NCBI RefSeq assembly: GCF_009192735.1
Contig: NZ_VTFU01000001.1
Location: forward strand, 372,001-436,000
Reading direction: 5' to 3'
Length of the DNA stretch: 64,000 nt
Source: Arthrobacter gandavensis
GTDB lineage: Bacteria; Actinomycetota; Actinomycetes; Actinomycetales; Micrococcaceae
The position numbers and the translations under genes are program-made. Below the pieces are notes generated by a model that worked only from the letters and a program-made list of their open reading frames with translations, made no database searches and had not been told where the DNA came from. Within the stretch, counting starts at the first letter, position 1. Every line of letters begins with the position of its first letter. Below are positions 50,453 to 59,284 of the stretch, piece by piece.

Positions 50453-51472
50453 CTAGGCGGACTCGCGGACAACAAGGGAAGTGGGCAGCCGGTGGATGCG
50501 CTCCGCCGGGCGGCCTTCGATCAATTCCACCAGCAGCTCGGCCATTTTTTCGCCAAGCGCGGCAATCGGATGGTGGATGGTGGTCAGCGCGGGGCTGAGG
50601 CTGGTGGCGTAATAGTCGTCGTCGAAGCCGACGACGGCGATGTCCTCCGGGATGCGCAGGCCGCGTTCCTTAATCACAGAGTAGGCGCCGGCGGCCATCT
50701 GGTCATTCGCGGCGAAAAGACCGTCCAGCGGTTTTCCGCGGTCCAGCAGCCGGCGCATGGCAGCGGCACCGGAAGTCACGGTGAAGTCGCCCGTCTCCAC
50801 GAGGGCGTCGTCGAGGCCGGCCGCGAGCAGGGAGGACCGCCAGCCGGCGAGCCGGTCAACGCCCGGCGGCATGTCCTGCGGCCCGGCAATGGTCGCGATG
50901 TGGCGGCGTCCATCCTCGATGAGGCGGGTGGTGGCATCAACGGCCCCCTCCTCGTTGTCCACCTCCACGAAATAGCTGTCGGACACTCCCATCAGGGGGC
51001 GGCCGGCAAAAACCAGCGGCAGGGAGCCGTTCAGGCGCGCCCAGGAATGGTCCCCGCTGTGGTGGGAGACCACGAGGACGCCGTCCACGTTGCCGCCGAG
51101 CAGGTACCGCCGGGTTTTCTCCGGATTCGCTTCCGACGATGTCACCATGTTCAGCATGTAATCGGTGGTGTTCAGGTAGCGCGCAACACCCTCCACCACT
51201 GTGGCGAAGAACGGATCCGCAAAGACCTTTGACGTCGATTCCGGAACGAGCAGCGTGACGGTGTAGGTCCGCCGGCTGGCCAGGGTCCGTGCCGCGCGGT
51301 TGGGAACGTAGTTCAGCGTGCGGACCGCCTGCTCCACCGAGCGCGCCAGATGCGGGTCGACCGACGGCGCGCCGTTGACCACGCGCGACACCGTCGCCCG
51401 GGACACCCCTGCCAGGGCCGCCACCATTTCGAGCGTGGGGGCGGGCCTGGCAGAGCCGGAATCGGTGCTCAC
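50453..51472 (-). CDS. LacI-family transcriptional repressor
   Basis: A 339-residue regulator with an N-terminal HTH (LEMVAALAGVSRATVSRVVNG) and hinge helix (NRAARTLASRR), followed by a periplasmic-binding-protein-like sensor domain. GTG start with GGGAG upstream. It follows the GH1 gene in the sugar operon, and the two AGAGAGCGCTCTCT operators before the first gene of that operon resemble the TGGGAGCGCTCCCA site of the cellobiose repressors CebR/CelR. It is therefore predicted to repress its own operon until a beta-glucoside is present. Confidence 0.93.
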   Translation of the reverse strand: MSTDSGSARPAPTLEMVAALAGVSRATVSRVVNGAPSVDPHLARSVEQAVRTLNYVPNRAARTLASRRTYTVTLLVPESTSKVFADPFFATVVEGVARYLNTTDYMLNMVTSSEANPEKTRRYLLGGNVDGVLVVSHHSGDHSWARLNGSLPLVFAGRPLMGVSDSYFVEVDNEEGAVDATTRLIEDGRRHIATIAGPQDMPPGVDRLAGWRSSLLAAGLDDALVETGDFTVTSGAAAMRRLLDRGKPLDGLFAANDQMAAGAYSVIKERGLRIPEDIAVVGFDDDYYATSLSPALTTIHHPIAALGEKMAELLVELIEGRPAERIHRLPTSLVVRESA

Positions 51473-51533
51473 TGTGTTCTCCCTGCACTGGTTATCCGGA
51501 GGTGGTGCTGACTTTCCACTGTACCGGCGGGTT

Positions 51534-52961
51534 TCACACAGCCGGCGCCGCGGCGCGGCTGGAAGCGATCATGCGGCTGTAGGCCAGTCCGCTGTCCTTA
51601 ATGATCCGGTCCTGCGTGTCGTAATCAACCCGCACAATACCGAAGCGTTTGCTGTAGCCCCAGGACCATTCGAAGTTGTCCAGCAGCGACCAGACGAAGT
51701 AGCCGCGGACATCTGCTCCGGCCTGGATCGCCCGGCCCACCGCGTCAATGTGGTCGAGGATGTACTGCGTGCGCTCGGGGTCCGGCACCGTCCCTTCCGG
51801 GCTGACGGCGTCGTCGTACGCCGCGCCGTTTTCGGTCACATACAGCGGCGGGAGGGACGGGTATTCCTCACCGAGCCGAACCAGAAGCTTGCGCAGTCCG
51901 TCGGGATTCACTTCCCAGTCCATGGCGGTGCGGGGCAGGCCGCGGCTGGGGAAGGTGATGTGCTCGGCTCCGATCCAGCAGGAGGCCGCTTCCTTGCCGG
52001 CGCCTCCGCCGTGTCCGTCAGCGCCGGTGGTGTCCGGGTGGCCGCTGATCATGTCGTCGTGGTAGTGATTGACGCCCAGGAAATCGATGGGGGCACCGAT
52101 GATCTCCAGGTCTCCGGGCTGGATCACTTCTCCCAGCCCAAAGGGTTCCAGGTCCGCCAGCGTGTCCTCCGGATAGCTGCCCCGCAGGATCGGGTCCAGG
52201 AAGATCCGGTTCTGCAGTGAATCGAAGAGCCGGGCCGCCTCCAAATCCACCGGGTCGTTCGGGTCCCGGGGGATGGAGTTGCTCAGGTTCAGGGTGATGC
52301 CCAGGTTTTCCGCGCCCCGGCTGCGCAGCTCAGCCACGGCCAGGCCGTGGGCGAGGTGCTGGTGGTGGACAGCGGCGATTGCTGCCCGCGGTTCCTGGCG
52401 GCCCGGGGCATGGACTCCGGAGCCGTAGCCCAGCAGCGAGGAGCAGAAGGGCTCGTTAAACGTGGTCCAGTGCCGCACCCGGTCGCCCAGGGCTGAGTAG
52501 ACATCGTTGGCATAGTCCACGAAACGGTGTGCGGTGTCCCGGTTGGCCCAGCCGCCCTTTTCCTCCAGCTCCTGGGGAAGGTCCCAGTGGTAGAGCGTGA
52601 GCCATGGGAGGATGCCGGCCTCAAGCAGTTCATCCACCAGCCGGGAGTAGAAGTCCAGTCCCTTGGCGTTGGTGCTGCGGCCGCCCGGCCGCACCCGCGC
52701 CCAGCTGGTGGAAAAACGGTAGGAGTCCAGTCCGAGGTCCTTCATGATGGCCACATCGGCAGGCATTCGGTGGTAATGGTCCACGGCAACGGCCGGGGTG
52801 TCTCCGTTGAGGATGTTTCCGGGAGCTGCGGCAAAGGCGTCCCACACGGAGTCCTCTTTGCCGTCTTCGCGGGCCGCTCCCTCGACTTGGGCAGCAGCGG
52901 TTGCCGACCCCCAGATAAAGCCGGCCGGCCAGGTGTTCTCCACCGGGATGTTGATTGTCAT
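51534..52961 (-). CDS. glycoside hydrolase family 1 beta-glucosidase
   Basis: A 475-residue GH1 enzyme. The acid/base is E170 in TTFNEP and the nucleophile E377 in LYVTENG; FIWGSATAAAQVEGA at the N-terminus is the family signature. It hydrolyses cellobiose or aryl beta-glucosides in the cytoplasm after import by the adjacent ABC transporter. Its ATG overlaps the permease stop by one base. Confidence 0.95.
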   Translation of the reverse strand: MTINIPVENTWPAGFIWGSATAAAQVEGAAREDGKEDSVWDAFAAAPGNILNGDTPAVAVDHYHRMPADVAIMKDLGLDSYRFSTSWARVRPGGRSTNAKGLDFYSRLVDELLEAGILPWLTLYHWDLPQELEEKGGWANRDTAHRFVDYANDVYSALGDRVRHWTTFNEPFCSSLLGYGSGVHAPGRQEPRAAIAAVHHQHLAHGLAVAELRSRGAENLGITLNLSNSIPRDPNDPVDLEAARLFDSLQNRIFLDPILRGSYPEDTLADLEPFGLGEVIQPGDLEIIGAPIDFLGVNHYHDDMISGHPDTTGADGHGGGAGKEAASCWIGAEHITFPSRGLPRTAMDWEVNPDGLRKLLVRLGEEYPSLPPLYVTENGAAYDDAVSPEGTVPDPERTQYILDHIDAVGRAIQAGADVRGYFVWSLLDNFEWSWGYSKRFGIVRVDYDTQDRIIKDSGLAYSRMIASSRAAAPAV

Positions 52962-53866
52962 TAGCCCTTCACTGCTCCCTGCATGATTCCGGATATAAGT
53001 TGTTTGCCTGCCAGCACAAAGAGAACAAGCAGGGGGATGGTGGCCAGCGCCGCGCCGGTCAGGACCACCGAGTAGTCCACGTACCTCGACGACTGCAGCT
53101 GGCTCAGCGCGGTCTGGAGGGTGGGATTGTCGGCGTTGAGGACCAGCAGCGGCCAGAGGAAATCGGTCCAGGCCATCATGAACGTGAACAGGCTCAGGAT
53201 GGCCATGGCCGGTTTGGCGGCCGGCAGGGCGACATGCCAGAACGTCCTGATCATGTTGGCGCCGTCCATGCGGGCGGATTCGATCAGCTCATCGGGGATG
53301 ACATCCACCAGATACTGCCGCATGAAGAACACGCCGAAGGCCGTGACGAGGGTGGGAATGATGACCGCCCCGATCTCACCCGTCCAGCCGAAGGTCCTCA
53401 TGACCATGAACAGCGGAATGATGCCCAGCTGGGTGGGGATCGCCATGGTGGCCACCACCGCCACCATCAGGACGCCGTTGCCGCGGAACTTGAGCTTGGC
53501 GAAGGCATAGCCTGCCAGTGTGGAGAACGTCACCACGGAAACGGTGATGATCGTGGAAATGAGGATGCTGTTCCCCAGCGCTGTCCAGAACGGGATGGTG
53601 TCGAAGACTTCCCCCACGTTGGTCCAGAAGTTGCCGCCCGGCAGCAGCGGGGGCCAGTCCAGTCCCAGCGCCTCATTGGTTCGGCTGCCGACGACGACGG
53701 ACCACCACAGCGGGTAGGCCGAGCCCAGGAAGAAGGCCAGCAGCAGTCCATAGGTCAGGTAGCCGGGCTTCAGCCCGTTGCCGAAGATGCGCTGCCGGAA
53801 CGGCCGGCCCGGGCGGGACGGTGCTGACGTCTTGTTGCCGGCGGTGTTCTTTTCCAGGATGCTCAT
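52961..53866 (-). CDS. carbohydrate ABC transporter permease (MalG type)
   Basis: A 301-residue permease with six membrane segments. The cytoplasmic EAA loop ELIESARMDGANMIRTFWHV contacts the ATPase. It pairs with the upstream permease. No ATP-binding subunit is encoded in the operon, so a shared multi-sugar ATPase (MsiK type) elsewhere is likely. The gene overlaps the MalF-type permease by four bases. Confidence 0.93.
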   Translation of the reverse strand: MSILEKNTAGNKTSAPSRPGRPFRQRIFGNGLKPGYLTYGLLLAFFLGSAYPLWWSVVVGSRTNEALGLDWPPLLPGGNFWTNVGEVFDTIPFWTALGNSILISTIITVSVVTFSTLAGYAFAKLKFRGNGVLMVAVVATMAIPTQLGIIPLFMVMRTFGWTGEIGAVIIPTLVTAFGVFFMRQYLVDVIPDELIESARMDGANMIRTFWHVALPAAKPAMAILSLFTFMMAWTDFLWPLLVLNADNPTLQTALSQLQSSRYVDYSVVLTGAALATIPLLVLFVLAGKQLISGIMQGAVKG

Positions 53867-54888
53867 TTGCGTTTCCCTTCGGCACGGCGCTGGGCACGGT
53901 TGGTCGGCTTCTTGGAATCAGCCGATGCAATCCGCTTTGAGATGGAGAAATTCACGATCCCAATAATCACGATGAGCAGAAAGAGCAGCCAGGCAATGGC
54001 TGAAGCCTTGCCGAAGTTGTTCCGCTGGAAACCCATCTCCCAGAGATAGAGGACGGTGGTTTGGAAATTGCGCTGCGGACCGCCGGGGTCTGTCGGGTCG
54101 AAAAGCCGCGGTTCTGCGAAGATCTGCAGGCCGCCGATGGTGGAAGTGATGATCACGAAGATCATGGTTGGCCGGATACTCGGGAGCGTGATGCTGAAGA
54201 AGCGGCGGAAGGCTCCGGCTCCGTCGATAGCCGCAGACTCGTAGATGTCCCGGGGGACGGCCTGCATGGCAGCCAGGAGGATCAAGGCGTTGTAGCCGGT
54301 CCACCGCCAGTTGACCATGGTGGCAATGGCAATGTGGCTTGGCAGGGTGTCGGTCCGCCAATTGACCGGATCAATGCCGAAGTTGCCCAGGACGTTGTTG
54401 ATCAGGCCCTGCTCCTCACCGAACATGTTCGTGAAGATCATGGCAACGGCCACGGGGGTGACAACGTAGGGGAGCAGGACGCTCATCCGCCAGAACGTTT
54501 TGGCCCTGAGGTTCTGGTCCAGGACCGCGGCGATGAACAGGGCTCCGATGAGCTGAGGAATGGCCGAGAGCAGAAAGATGCTCATCGTGTTTCCCAGCGA
54601 ATTCCAGAAGAACCGGTCCTGCAGCACGGTGGCGAAGTTTCCGAGTCCTATGAACTCGCCCTGGCCCTTGAGCAGGTGCCAGTCATGCAGGGAAACCCAA
54701 AACGTGTAGACCAGGGGGAAAAGGCCCACGAGGGCAAAGAGGAGGAAAAAGGGAGAGATGTACAGGTAGGGGGAGAATTTCAGGTCCCAGCTGCTGAGGC
54801 GGTACCTGAGCGGGGACTTGGCCTTGGGCGGCGCCGCCGCCGGGGCCGGGCGTTTGATGGTAACGGTCATGACGTTCTCGCAGTCCAT
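53863..54888 (-). CDS. carbohydrate ABC transporter permease (MalF type)
   Basis: A 341-residue permease with six or more membrane segments and the EAA loop DIYESAAIDGAGAFRRFFSIT. The ATG at 54888 has GGAGG eight bases upstream, but that GGAGG sits in the right-reading arm of a hairpin; an internal ATG at 54870 (MTVTIK) is the alternative start. A Pro/Ala-rich N-terminal tail and a basic C-terminal tail are cytoplasmic. It partners the MalG-type subunit. Confidence 0.93.
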   Translation of the reverse strand: MDCENVMTVTIKRPAPAAAPPKAKSPLRYRLSSWDLKFSPYLYISPFFLLFALVGLFPLVYTFWVSLHDWHLLKGQGEFIGLGNFATVLQDRFFWNSLGNTMSIFLLSAIPQLIGALFIAAVLDQNLRAKTFWRMSVLLPYVVTPVAVAMIFTNMFGEEQGLINNVLGNFGIDPVNWRTDTLPSHIAIATMVNWRWTGYNALILLAAMQAVPRDIYESAAIDGAGAFRRFFSITLPSIRPTMIFVIITSTIGGLQIFAEPRLFDPTDPGGPQRNFQTTVLYLWEMGFQRNNFGKASAIAWLLFLLIVIIGIVNFSISKRIASADSKKPTNRAQRRAEGKRK

Positions 54889-54892
54889 CTGG

Positions 54893-54919
54893 GGGGCCTC
54901 CGGTCCTGCCGGAGGCCCC
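54893..54919 (-). promoter_or_regulatory. intercistronic hairpin covering the permease ribosome site
   Basis: GGGGCCTCCGG (54893-54903) and CCGGAGGCCCC (54909-54919) form an 11-bp perfect stem with a 5-base loop. In the leftward transcript the second arm carries the GGAGG of the MalF-type permease. Such hairpins between binding-protein and permease genes usually lower permease expression through attenuation, mRNA stabilisation or ribosome-site occlusion. Confidence 0.75.
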
Positions 54920-54934
54920 GCGTTCGACGATGTG

Positions 54935-56254
54935 CTAGTTGTTGACTACGAGCTCGTTGAGGAGCTTCATGGCCTCGTTCCAGGAGGCTTCACCGTCAGC
55001 AGAGCCTGCATCAAGCTGGCCCAGCGCGGCGCTGAAAACCTTGTCCTGGATGACTGAGTCCTCAGGACCCTTGAACTGCGCCGTGACGCCTTCTGCGCGG
55101 GACGCGAGGATCGCTCCGGTCGGAGCGTTGTTGAACAGCTCGTTGGGTGTTGCTTCTTCGGCGAGCTGTTCCTGGGCTGCAACGGTGCTGGGGAAGTTGT
55201 TGGCTGCCGCACTCTGCTTGACCTGCTGCTCGGGTGCCGTCAGCCAGGCTGCCAGCTTGGCCGCTTCTTCGGGGTGCTCGGACGTCTCGGGCACCGACAG
55301 GAAAGCGCCGCCCCAGTTGGATGCGCCGCCGGGGAAAACATCGGCGAAGTCCCAGCCTGCTTCGGCACCCGCTCCTGCGGATTCCATCTGGGTTTGGATG
55401 GTGCCGAGCATCCAGCCCGGGCAGACGAAGGTCGCGAAGGACCCGTCAGTGAAGGCCTTGCCCTTGCCCCAGTCCCACTTCTTCTCGTTGGCGGACAGGC
55501 CCGCCTCGGTACCGGCGGCAAGCTGCATGAACTGCTTCTTCATTGCGTCGTTGTCTTCGATGTTCAGCTCACCGTCGGCGGTGTAGTACCCCTCGTCCAT
55601 TTGGTTCACCATGGAGTTCCACACGAAGCCCGACTGGTCATACCAGGCAAGACCGGTCTTGTCGTGGTACTGCTGGCCGATTTCAAAGTACTTGTCCCAG
55701 GTGGCGTCGTCTCCGCCGAAGAGTTCGGCAACAGCTTCACGGTCGCTGGGCAGTCCGGCAGCTTCGAACAGCTTTCCGTTGTAGCACAGGCCCTGCGGGC
55801 CAATGTCGGTTCCATAGCCAATGACGCGGCCGTCGGGATCGGTGCCCTGCTTGTACTTCCAGTCGACCCAGTTGTCCTTGATGTCTTCGGCGCCGTATTC
55901 GTTGAGGTCAACGAACTGGTCGGACACTTCCATGATCGAGCCCAGCCAGCCTTCTTCGATGGCCACGACATCGCTCAGACCGGACCCGGCCGACAGCTTG
56001 GTGAAGGCTTCGGTGCGTGCGTTCTCGCCGCGGTCGATGTTGTTGGGCTTGATATCGATGCCCGGGTTGGCGGCTTCATACTCGGCGTACAGATCGTCGT
56101 AGCCGAAGGTTCCGAAAGTGGTGATGCTCAGCTCGATGGGATTGTCGGCGCTGGCGGCCTCCTGGTCGCCTCCGCCGCAGCCGACGGCGAGCAGTGCCAC
56201 TGCGGCGGCACCTGCGATTGCCGCTGTGGGGTATCGGAAGTTCTTCACGGTCAC
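54935..56254 (-). CDS. sugar ABC transporter substrate-binding lipoprotein
   Basis: A 439-residue extracellular binding protein of the family 1 solute-binding type. A basic N-terminus and hydrophobic stretch are followed by the lipobox LAVGC, so the mature lipoprotein starts at C26. The segment ELSITTFGTFGYDDLYAEYEAANPGIDI is typical of CebE/MalE-like proteins. First gene of the operon, controlled by the palindromic operators upstream. The ligand is predicted to be cellobiose or another beta-glucoside because a GH1 enzyme follows. Confidence 0.93.
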   Translation of the reverse strand: MTVKNFRYPTAAIAGAAAVALLAVGCGGGDQEAASADNPIELSITTFGTFGYDDLYAEYEAANPGIDIKPNNIDRGENARTEAFTKLSAGSGLSDVVAIEEGWLGSIMEVSDQFVDLNEYGAEDIKDNWVDWKYKQGTDPDGRVIGYGTDIGPQGLCYNGKLFEAAGLPSDREAVAELFGGDDATWDKYFEIGQQYHDKTGLAWYDQSGFVWNSMVNQMDEGYYTADGELNIEDNDAMKKQFMQLAAGTEAGLSANEKKWDWGKGKAFTDGSFATFVCPGWMLGTIQTQMESAGAGAEAGWDFADVFPGGASNWGGAFLSVPETSEHPEEAAKLAAWLTAPEQQVKQSAAANNFPSTVAAQEQLAEEATPNELFNNAPTGAILASRAEGVTAQFKGPEDSVIQDKVFSAALGQLDAGSADGEASWNEAMKLLNELVVNN

Positions 56255-56424
56255 TCCTTTGTGTGTGGGTGGAGCAGTTGGATATCCCGGGGCAGTGGAC
56301 CGTGCGTCGTGGAACTGATGAGGCCTGATCGACGGAAGCGGGAAGGGGAACAGCTGGGATGTGGATTGCTGGAACAGAGTCGTACGCTCGGGCGGGCTCC
56401 GGGGTGATGCGGAACCTCCAGCTC

Positions 56425-56438
56425 AGAGAGCGCTCTCT
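56425..56438 (-). promoter_or_regulatory. LacI-type operator O1
   Basis: The perfect 14-bp palindrome AGAGAGCGCTCTCT lies just downstream of the predicted transcription start of the sugar operon, a typical position for steric repression. Confidence 0.85.
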
Positions 56439-56451
56439 TGACTTCTCCATC

Positions 56452-56480
56452 ACACTAGGAGTGATCGGCGTCACTGTCAA
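56452..56480 (-). promoter_or_regulatory. strong promoter of the beta-glucoside operon
   Basis: Reading leftward, TTGACA (56480-56475) and TAGTGT (56457-56452) are separated by exactly 17 bases. The transcription start is predicted near 56445, giving a leader of about 190 bases before the binding-protein gene. Confidence 0.8.
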
Positions 56481-56493
56481 GAGAGCGCTCTCT
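56480..56493 (-). promoter_or_regulatory. LacI-type operator O2
   Basis: A second identical copy of AGAGAGCGCTCTCT abuts the -35 hexamer. The extended copies are in inverted orientation (CAGAGAGC...TCTTGAC on each side). Centre-to-centre spacing to O1 is 55 bp, about five helical turns. Confidence 0.85.
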
Positions 56494-56659
56494 GAAATGT
56501 TTTCAGAATGTTTCAGGGAGAAGTCAGGCCTGTGGCAGGCTGCGGCTCAGACCCGCTGAAGAATCGGTTTGACGGCGTGGGAGCGAAGTGCGTCCGCAGC
56601 GGCTAGGGTCGACAAGCACAGGCTGCATACTGCCGGCCCTTGGATCAGCGGGAGACGAA

Positions 56660-56899
56660 TTGACTGAGAAATGGACTCACCCGACAGTGCGCCGCGGGAC
56701 GATCTGGTGGACGATGCAGAGCATGGCTTTAGGAGTGCTCACCGTTGGGTTGGTGTTTATCGCCCTCTGGAAGCCCTCCACCGGAGCGACTATCGCAGCC
56801 GTCGCAGCTCTGATCCTGGGGCCCCTTCTGATCTTCACGGCGGTCAAACAGATCAAGAAGCTTCGCCACGAGTATCGCTACTCCGAAGAAGATCGGTAA
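56660..56899 (+). CDS. small two-helix membrane protein of unknown function
   Basis: A 79-residue protein with two hydrophobic segments (about SMALGVLTVGLVFIALW and TIAAVAALILGPLLIFTAV) and a basic C-terminal end KKLRHEYRYSEEDR. The TTG at 56660 is chosen because GGGAGA precedes it at proper distance and the domain begins there; an ATG at 56588 would add a Cys/Gly-rich leader. I recognise no family. It stands between the sugar operon and a DUF1349 gene. Confidence 0.6.
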   Translation: MTEKWTHPTVRRGTIWWTMQSMALGVLTVGLVFIALWKPSTGATIAAVAALILGPLLIFTAVKQIKKLRHEYRYSEEDR

Positions 56900-56976
56900 T
56901 TCGCCGGTTGCTCCAGCCAGCAGGTGGTGCGTCGTGGAAGTGCTCCCAGGTCCAGCTCCCTCAGGAAAGGATGAAC

Positions 56977-57555
56977 ATGTTCGAAGACATGAAATGGCTG
57001 AACGAACCTCCCCGCTTCGAGATCGGTGCAGACAGGCTGACTCTGGAAACGGCCCCCGCAACAGATTTTTGGAGGGAAACACACTACGGGTTCACCCGGG
57101 ACAGCGGGCATTTTCTCCACCGGGAAGTGGACGGAGACTTTGACGTTACTGCGACGGTGTCCGGGGACTTCACCTCACTGTACGACCAGGCCGGCCTCAT
57201 GATCCGCTGCGATGAGGAAACGTGGTTGAAGGCAGGCGTTGAGTTCACCGACGGTGCACTTCAGCTCAGCACGGTTATCACCAACGGGACCTCGGACTGG
57301 TCGCTAAGCCCCTTGGAAGCAGGCCGCGACAAGATAACCCTGAGACTGACCCGCCAGGCTAACGCCATCCATGTGCAGTACCTCAGGCAGCCGGGCTTGG
57401 CAGGGCAATGGACGAGCCTGCGGCTCGGCTATCTGCAGATCGACGGTCCATGCCAAGTGGGCGTAATGGCCTGTTCGCCTGAACGCGGAGGCCTGCATGT
57501 CGGTGCCACTGACTTCAGCATCCGCCCCTCGGCGGGCATCGCCCTGCATTCCTGA
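56977..57555 (+). CDS. DUF1349 domain-containing protein
   Basis: A 192-residue protein of the DUF1349 (concanavalin-A-like, yeast Ree1-like) family: FWRETHYGFTRDSGHFLHREV, then DFDVTATVSGDFTSLYDQAGLMI and WLKAGVEFTDG. Members bind carbohydrate-like ligands or have unknown roles. The ATG at 56977 is six bases after AAGG; an ATG at 56971 directly follows it and is too close. No operon partner is evident. Confidence 0.83.
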   Translation: MFEDMKWLNEPPRFEIGADRLTLETAPATDFWRETHYGFTRDSGHFLHREVDGDFDVTATVSGDFTSLYDQAGLMIRCDEETWLKAGVEFTDGALQLSTVITNGTSDWSLSPLEAGRDKITLRLTRQANAIHVQYLRQPGLAGQWTSLRLGYLQIDGPCQVGVMACSPERGGLHVGATDFSIRPSAGIALHS

Positions 57556-57590
57556 AAGCCCCGCCCTCCGAGGGGGTGAGTCTTTCGGGC

Positions 57591-57596
57591 TAGTAT
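57591..57596 (+). promoter_or_regulatory. -10 hexamer TAGTAT, leaderless start of the DUF2332 gene
   Basis: TAGTAT is followed by six bases (ccaccc) and the ATG at 57603; no ribosome site intervenes. Confidence 0.55.
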
Positions 57597-57602
57597 CCAC
57601 CC

Positions 57603-58577
57603 ATGTCGATTGCCAACACTTACCGGGGTTTCGCGGAACTCGAAGCGCGCGGTGTCTCCGATATTTATGAGGACTGGGCCCTGGGCGTCTCCAGGGATCC
57701 GGAAGTCCAGGCATTGTTGGCCGGGCTTCAGCCGGCGAAGCGGCAACCGAACCTGGTGTTCGCCGCCGCCCGCGCCCAGGGGGCGCCTCCGGGCAGCTAC
57801 GAAAACCTCAGGCCCTGGCTGCTCGCCAATTGGCAGAAGGTGGAGCCGGTCATCCGGAACCGTTCCACCCAAACCAACGAGGCCGGCCGGTGCGCTGTCC
57901 TCCTTCCTCAACTCGCCGCAATTGAAGGACCGGTTGCGCTGCTGGAAGTCGGAGCCTCCGCCGGGATCTGCCTGTATCCGGACCGGTACAGCTACAGCTA
58001 CAGCTACCAACGGGAGGGCGGGCAGGTCCGGATAGATCCTCCGCAGGCCACTGACGTGCTGCTCGAATGCGAACTGCGGGGTGGCTCCACCGTCCCGACC
58101 AGGATTCCCGAGGTGATCTGGCGTGCTGGGATCGATTTGAACCCGATCGACATCAGTGACCGAGGGGACCTGCAGTGGTTGGAGGCCCTCATCTGGCCTG
58201 AACACGAGGCCCGGCGCCAACGCCTCCACGCCGCCGCGGCTGTGGTCGCCGCTGATCCGCCCCTGCTCGTGGCAGGTGACCTGAACCAGGAGATTGGCAG
58301 ATTGGCCCGGCTGGCCCCGCCGGAGGCCACATTGGTCATCTTCCACAGCGCCGTGCTCGTATACCTCTCCCGCCCGGAGCGGGAGCAGTTCGTGGACCAG
58401 GTGAGTGCCCTCGACTGCGTGTGGTTGAGCAACGAAGGCCTGCAGGTCCTGCCCGGCATTGCCGCCCGGATTACCGGCCGGACACCGCCACAGGACGGTG
58501 CCTTCGTCCTGGCGAGAAACGGAGAACCGGTCGCCCTCACCGGACCCCACGGACAGTACACCCAGTCCCTGACCTGA
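57603..58577 (+). CDS. DUF2332 domain-containing protein
   Basis: A 324-residue protein of the actinobacterial DUF2332 family, with FAAARAQG, the Gly-rich LLEVGASAGICLYPDRY segment that resembles a methyltransferase SAM-binding motif, and GIDLNPIDISD. The YSYSYSY stretch after it is encoded by a short 6-bp repeat near 57986-58008. Function is unknown; a methyltransferase-like role is suggested only by the motif. Probably leaderless. Confidence 0.82.
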   Translation: MSIANTYRGFAELEARGVSDIYEDWALGVSRDPEVQALLAGLQPAKRQPNLVFAAARAQGAPPGSYENLRPWLLANWQKVEPVIRNRSTQTNEAGRCAVLLPQLAAIEGPVALLEVGASAGICLYPDRYSYSYSYQREGGQVRIDPPQATDVLLECELRGGSTVPTRIPEVIWRAGIDLNPIDISDRGDLQWLEALIWPEHEARRQRLHAAAAVVAADPPLLVAGDLNQEIGRLARLAPPEATLVIFHSAVLVYLSRPEREQFVDQVSALDCVWLSNEGLQVLPGIAARITGRTPPQDGAFVLARNGEPVALTGPHGQYTQSLT

Positions 58578-58592
58578 CTCGATGCTCAGTGG

Positions 58593-58598
58593 CATGAT
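58593..58598 (+). promoter_or_regulatory. -10-like CATGAT, possible leaderless start
   Basis: CATGAT lies six bases before the ATG at 58605 and there is no ribosome site. The hexamer is less conserved than the others in the window. Confidence 0.35.
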
Positions 58599-58604
58599 GG
58601 CGCC

Positions 58605-59201
58605 ATGACGTTTTTTCCCAGTGATTCGACCGCCGCGCAATGGATCGCGGCCAGCGAGGAGCACTGGTGGAACCTGGTGACGCTGGGTCCGCCGGGATTT
58701 CCGGCGTATGCGCGGCTGCGGTTTATTGCTGATCCGTCCTACGAGGGTCAGTCCGAAAACGATGTTGTACGCCCGGGCGGCGTCCTTCCGGATGATGATC
58801 AGCTCCGCATCGCGGTGGGAACGCTGCTGCGGCACGCGGGCTCACCCGCCGAAGGATGTCTGCTGATCTGGGACGGCTGGGGCGAAGATGCGTTCCCCGA
58901 GCCCCTACTTCGGACACCCCGTGTGGTGGTCCCCAACCGTGAGTATTACCTGTGCAGGGTCCCGCTGCAGGACTTCGTCTCCGGGGCGGTCAGTAACTCG
59001 TGGCAGGCGGAAACGGGCCGCCCCATGCCGGCCCCTGCCTTCATCTGGCCCTCGAACCGGACCTGGTGCATCACCTCGGACGTCGATCCTCACTGGGCCG
59101 GCATCGGAGCTGATCGGGAACTGATCGACCAGTTACTGGCTGAACCACAAATCGACGTCGTTCCGGTCGATGCGGATCAAAAACTGCCCTTCTACTCCTA
59201 G
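58605..59201 (+). CDS. conserved hypothetical protein
   Basis: A 198-residue soluble protein rich in Trp and Pro, with WWNLVTLGPPGFPAYARLRFI, GCLLIWDGWGEDAF and FIWPSNRTWCITSDVDPHWAGIGA. The last pattern resembles uncharacterised actinobacterial proteins that I cannot name. It follows the DUF2332 gene by 27 bases. No enzymatic motif is visible. Confidence 0.7.
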   Translation: MTFFPSDSTAAQWIAASEEHWWNLVTLGPPGFPAYARLRFIADPSYEGQSENDVVRPGGVLPDDDQLRIAVGTLLRHAGSPAEGCLLIWDGWGEDAFPEPLLRTPRVVVPNREYYLCRVPLQDFVSGAVSNSWQAETGRPMPAPAFIWPSNRTWCITSDVDPHWAGIGADRELIDQLLAEPQIDVVPVDADQKLPFYS

Positions 59202-59284
59202 CGGCCCGGCGGCAGGATTCACAGCGCACCCGGAAGTTGCTTCCCTGTGCCGCCGTAACACTCCGGATCCGGGGATCCCCAACC

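Larger units (their letters stand above)
56255..56659. other. intergenic region between the sugar operon and a small membrane gene
   Basis: This 405-bp region contains the two operators and promoter listed separately. The part from 56510 to 56659 should hold the promoter of the rightward small gene; a TAGGGT lies at about 56603. The open frame crossing the operators (56359-56559) has no coding character and is not called. Confidence 0.55.

Noticed and set aside
56359-56559. Plus-strand ORF of 66 codons
   Set aside because: It crosses both LacI-type operators and the sugar operon promoter and has no coding character.
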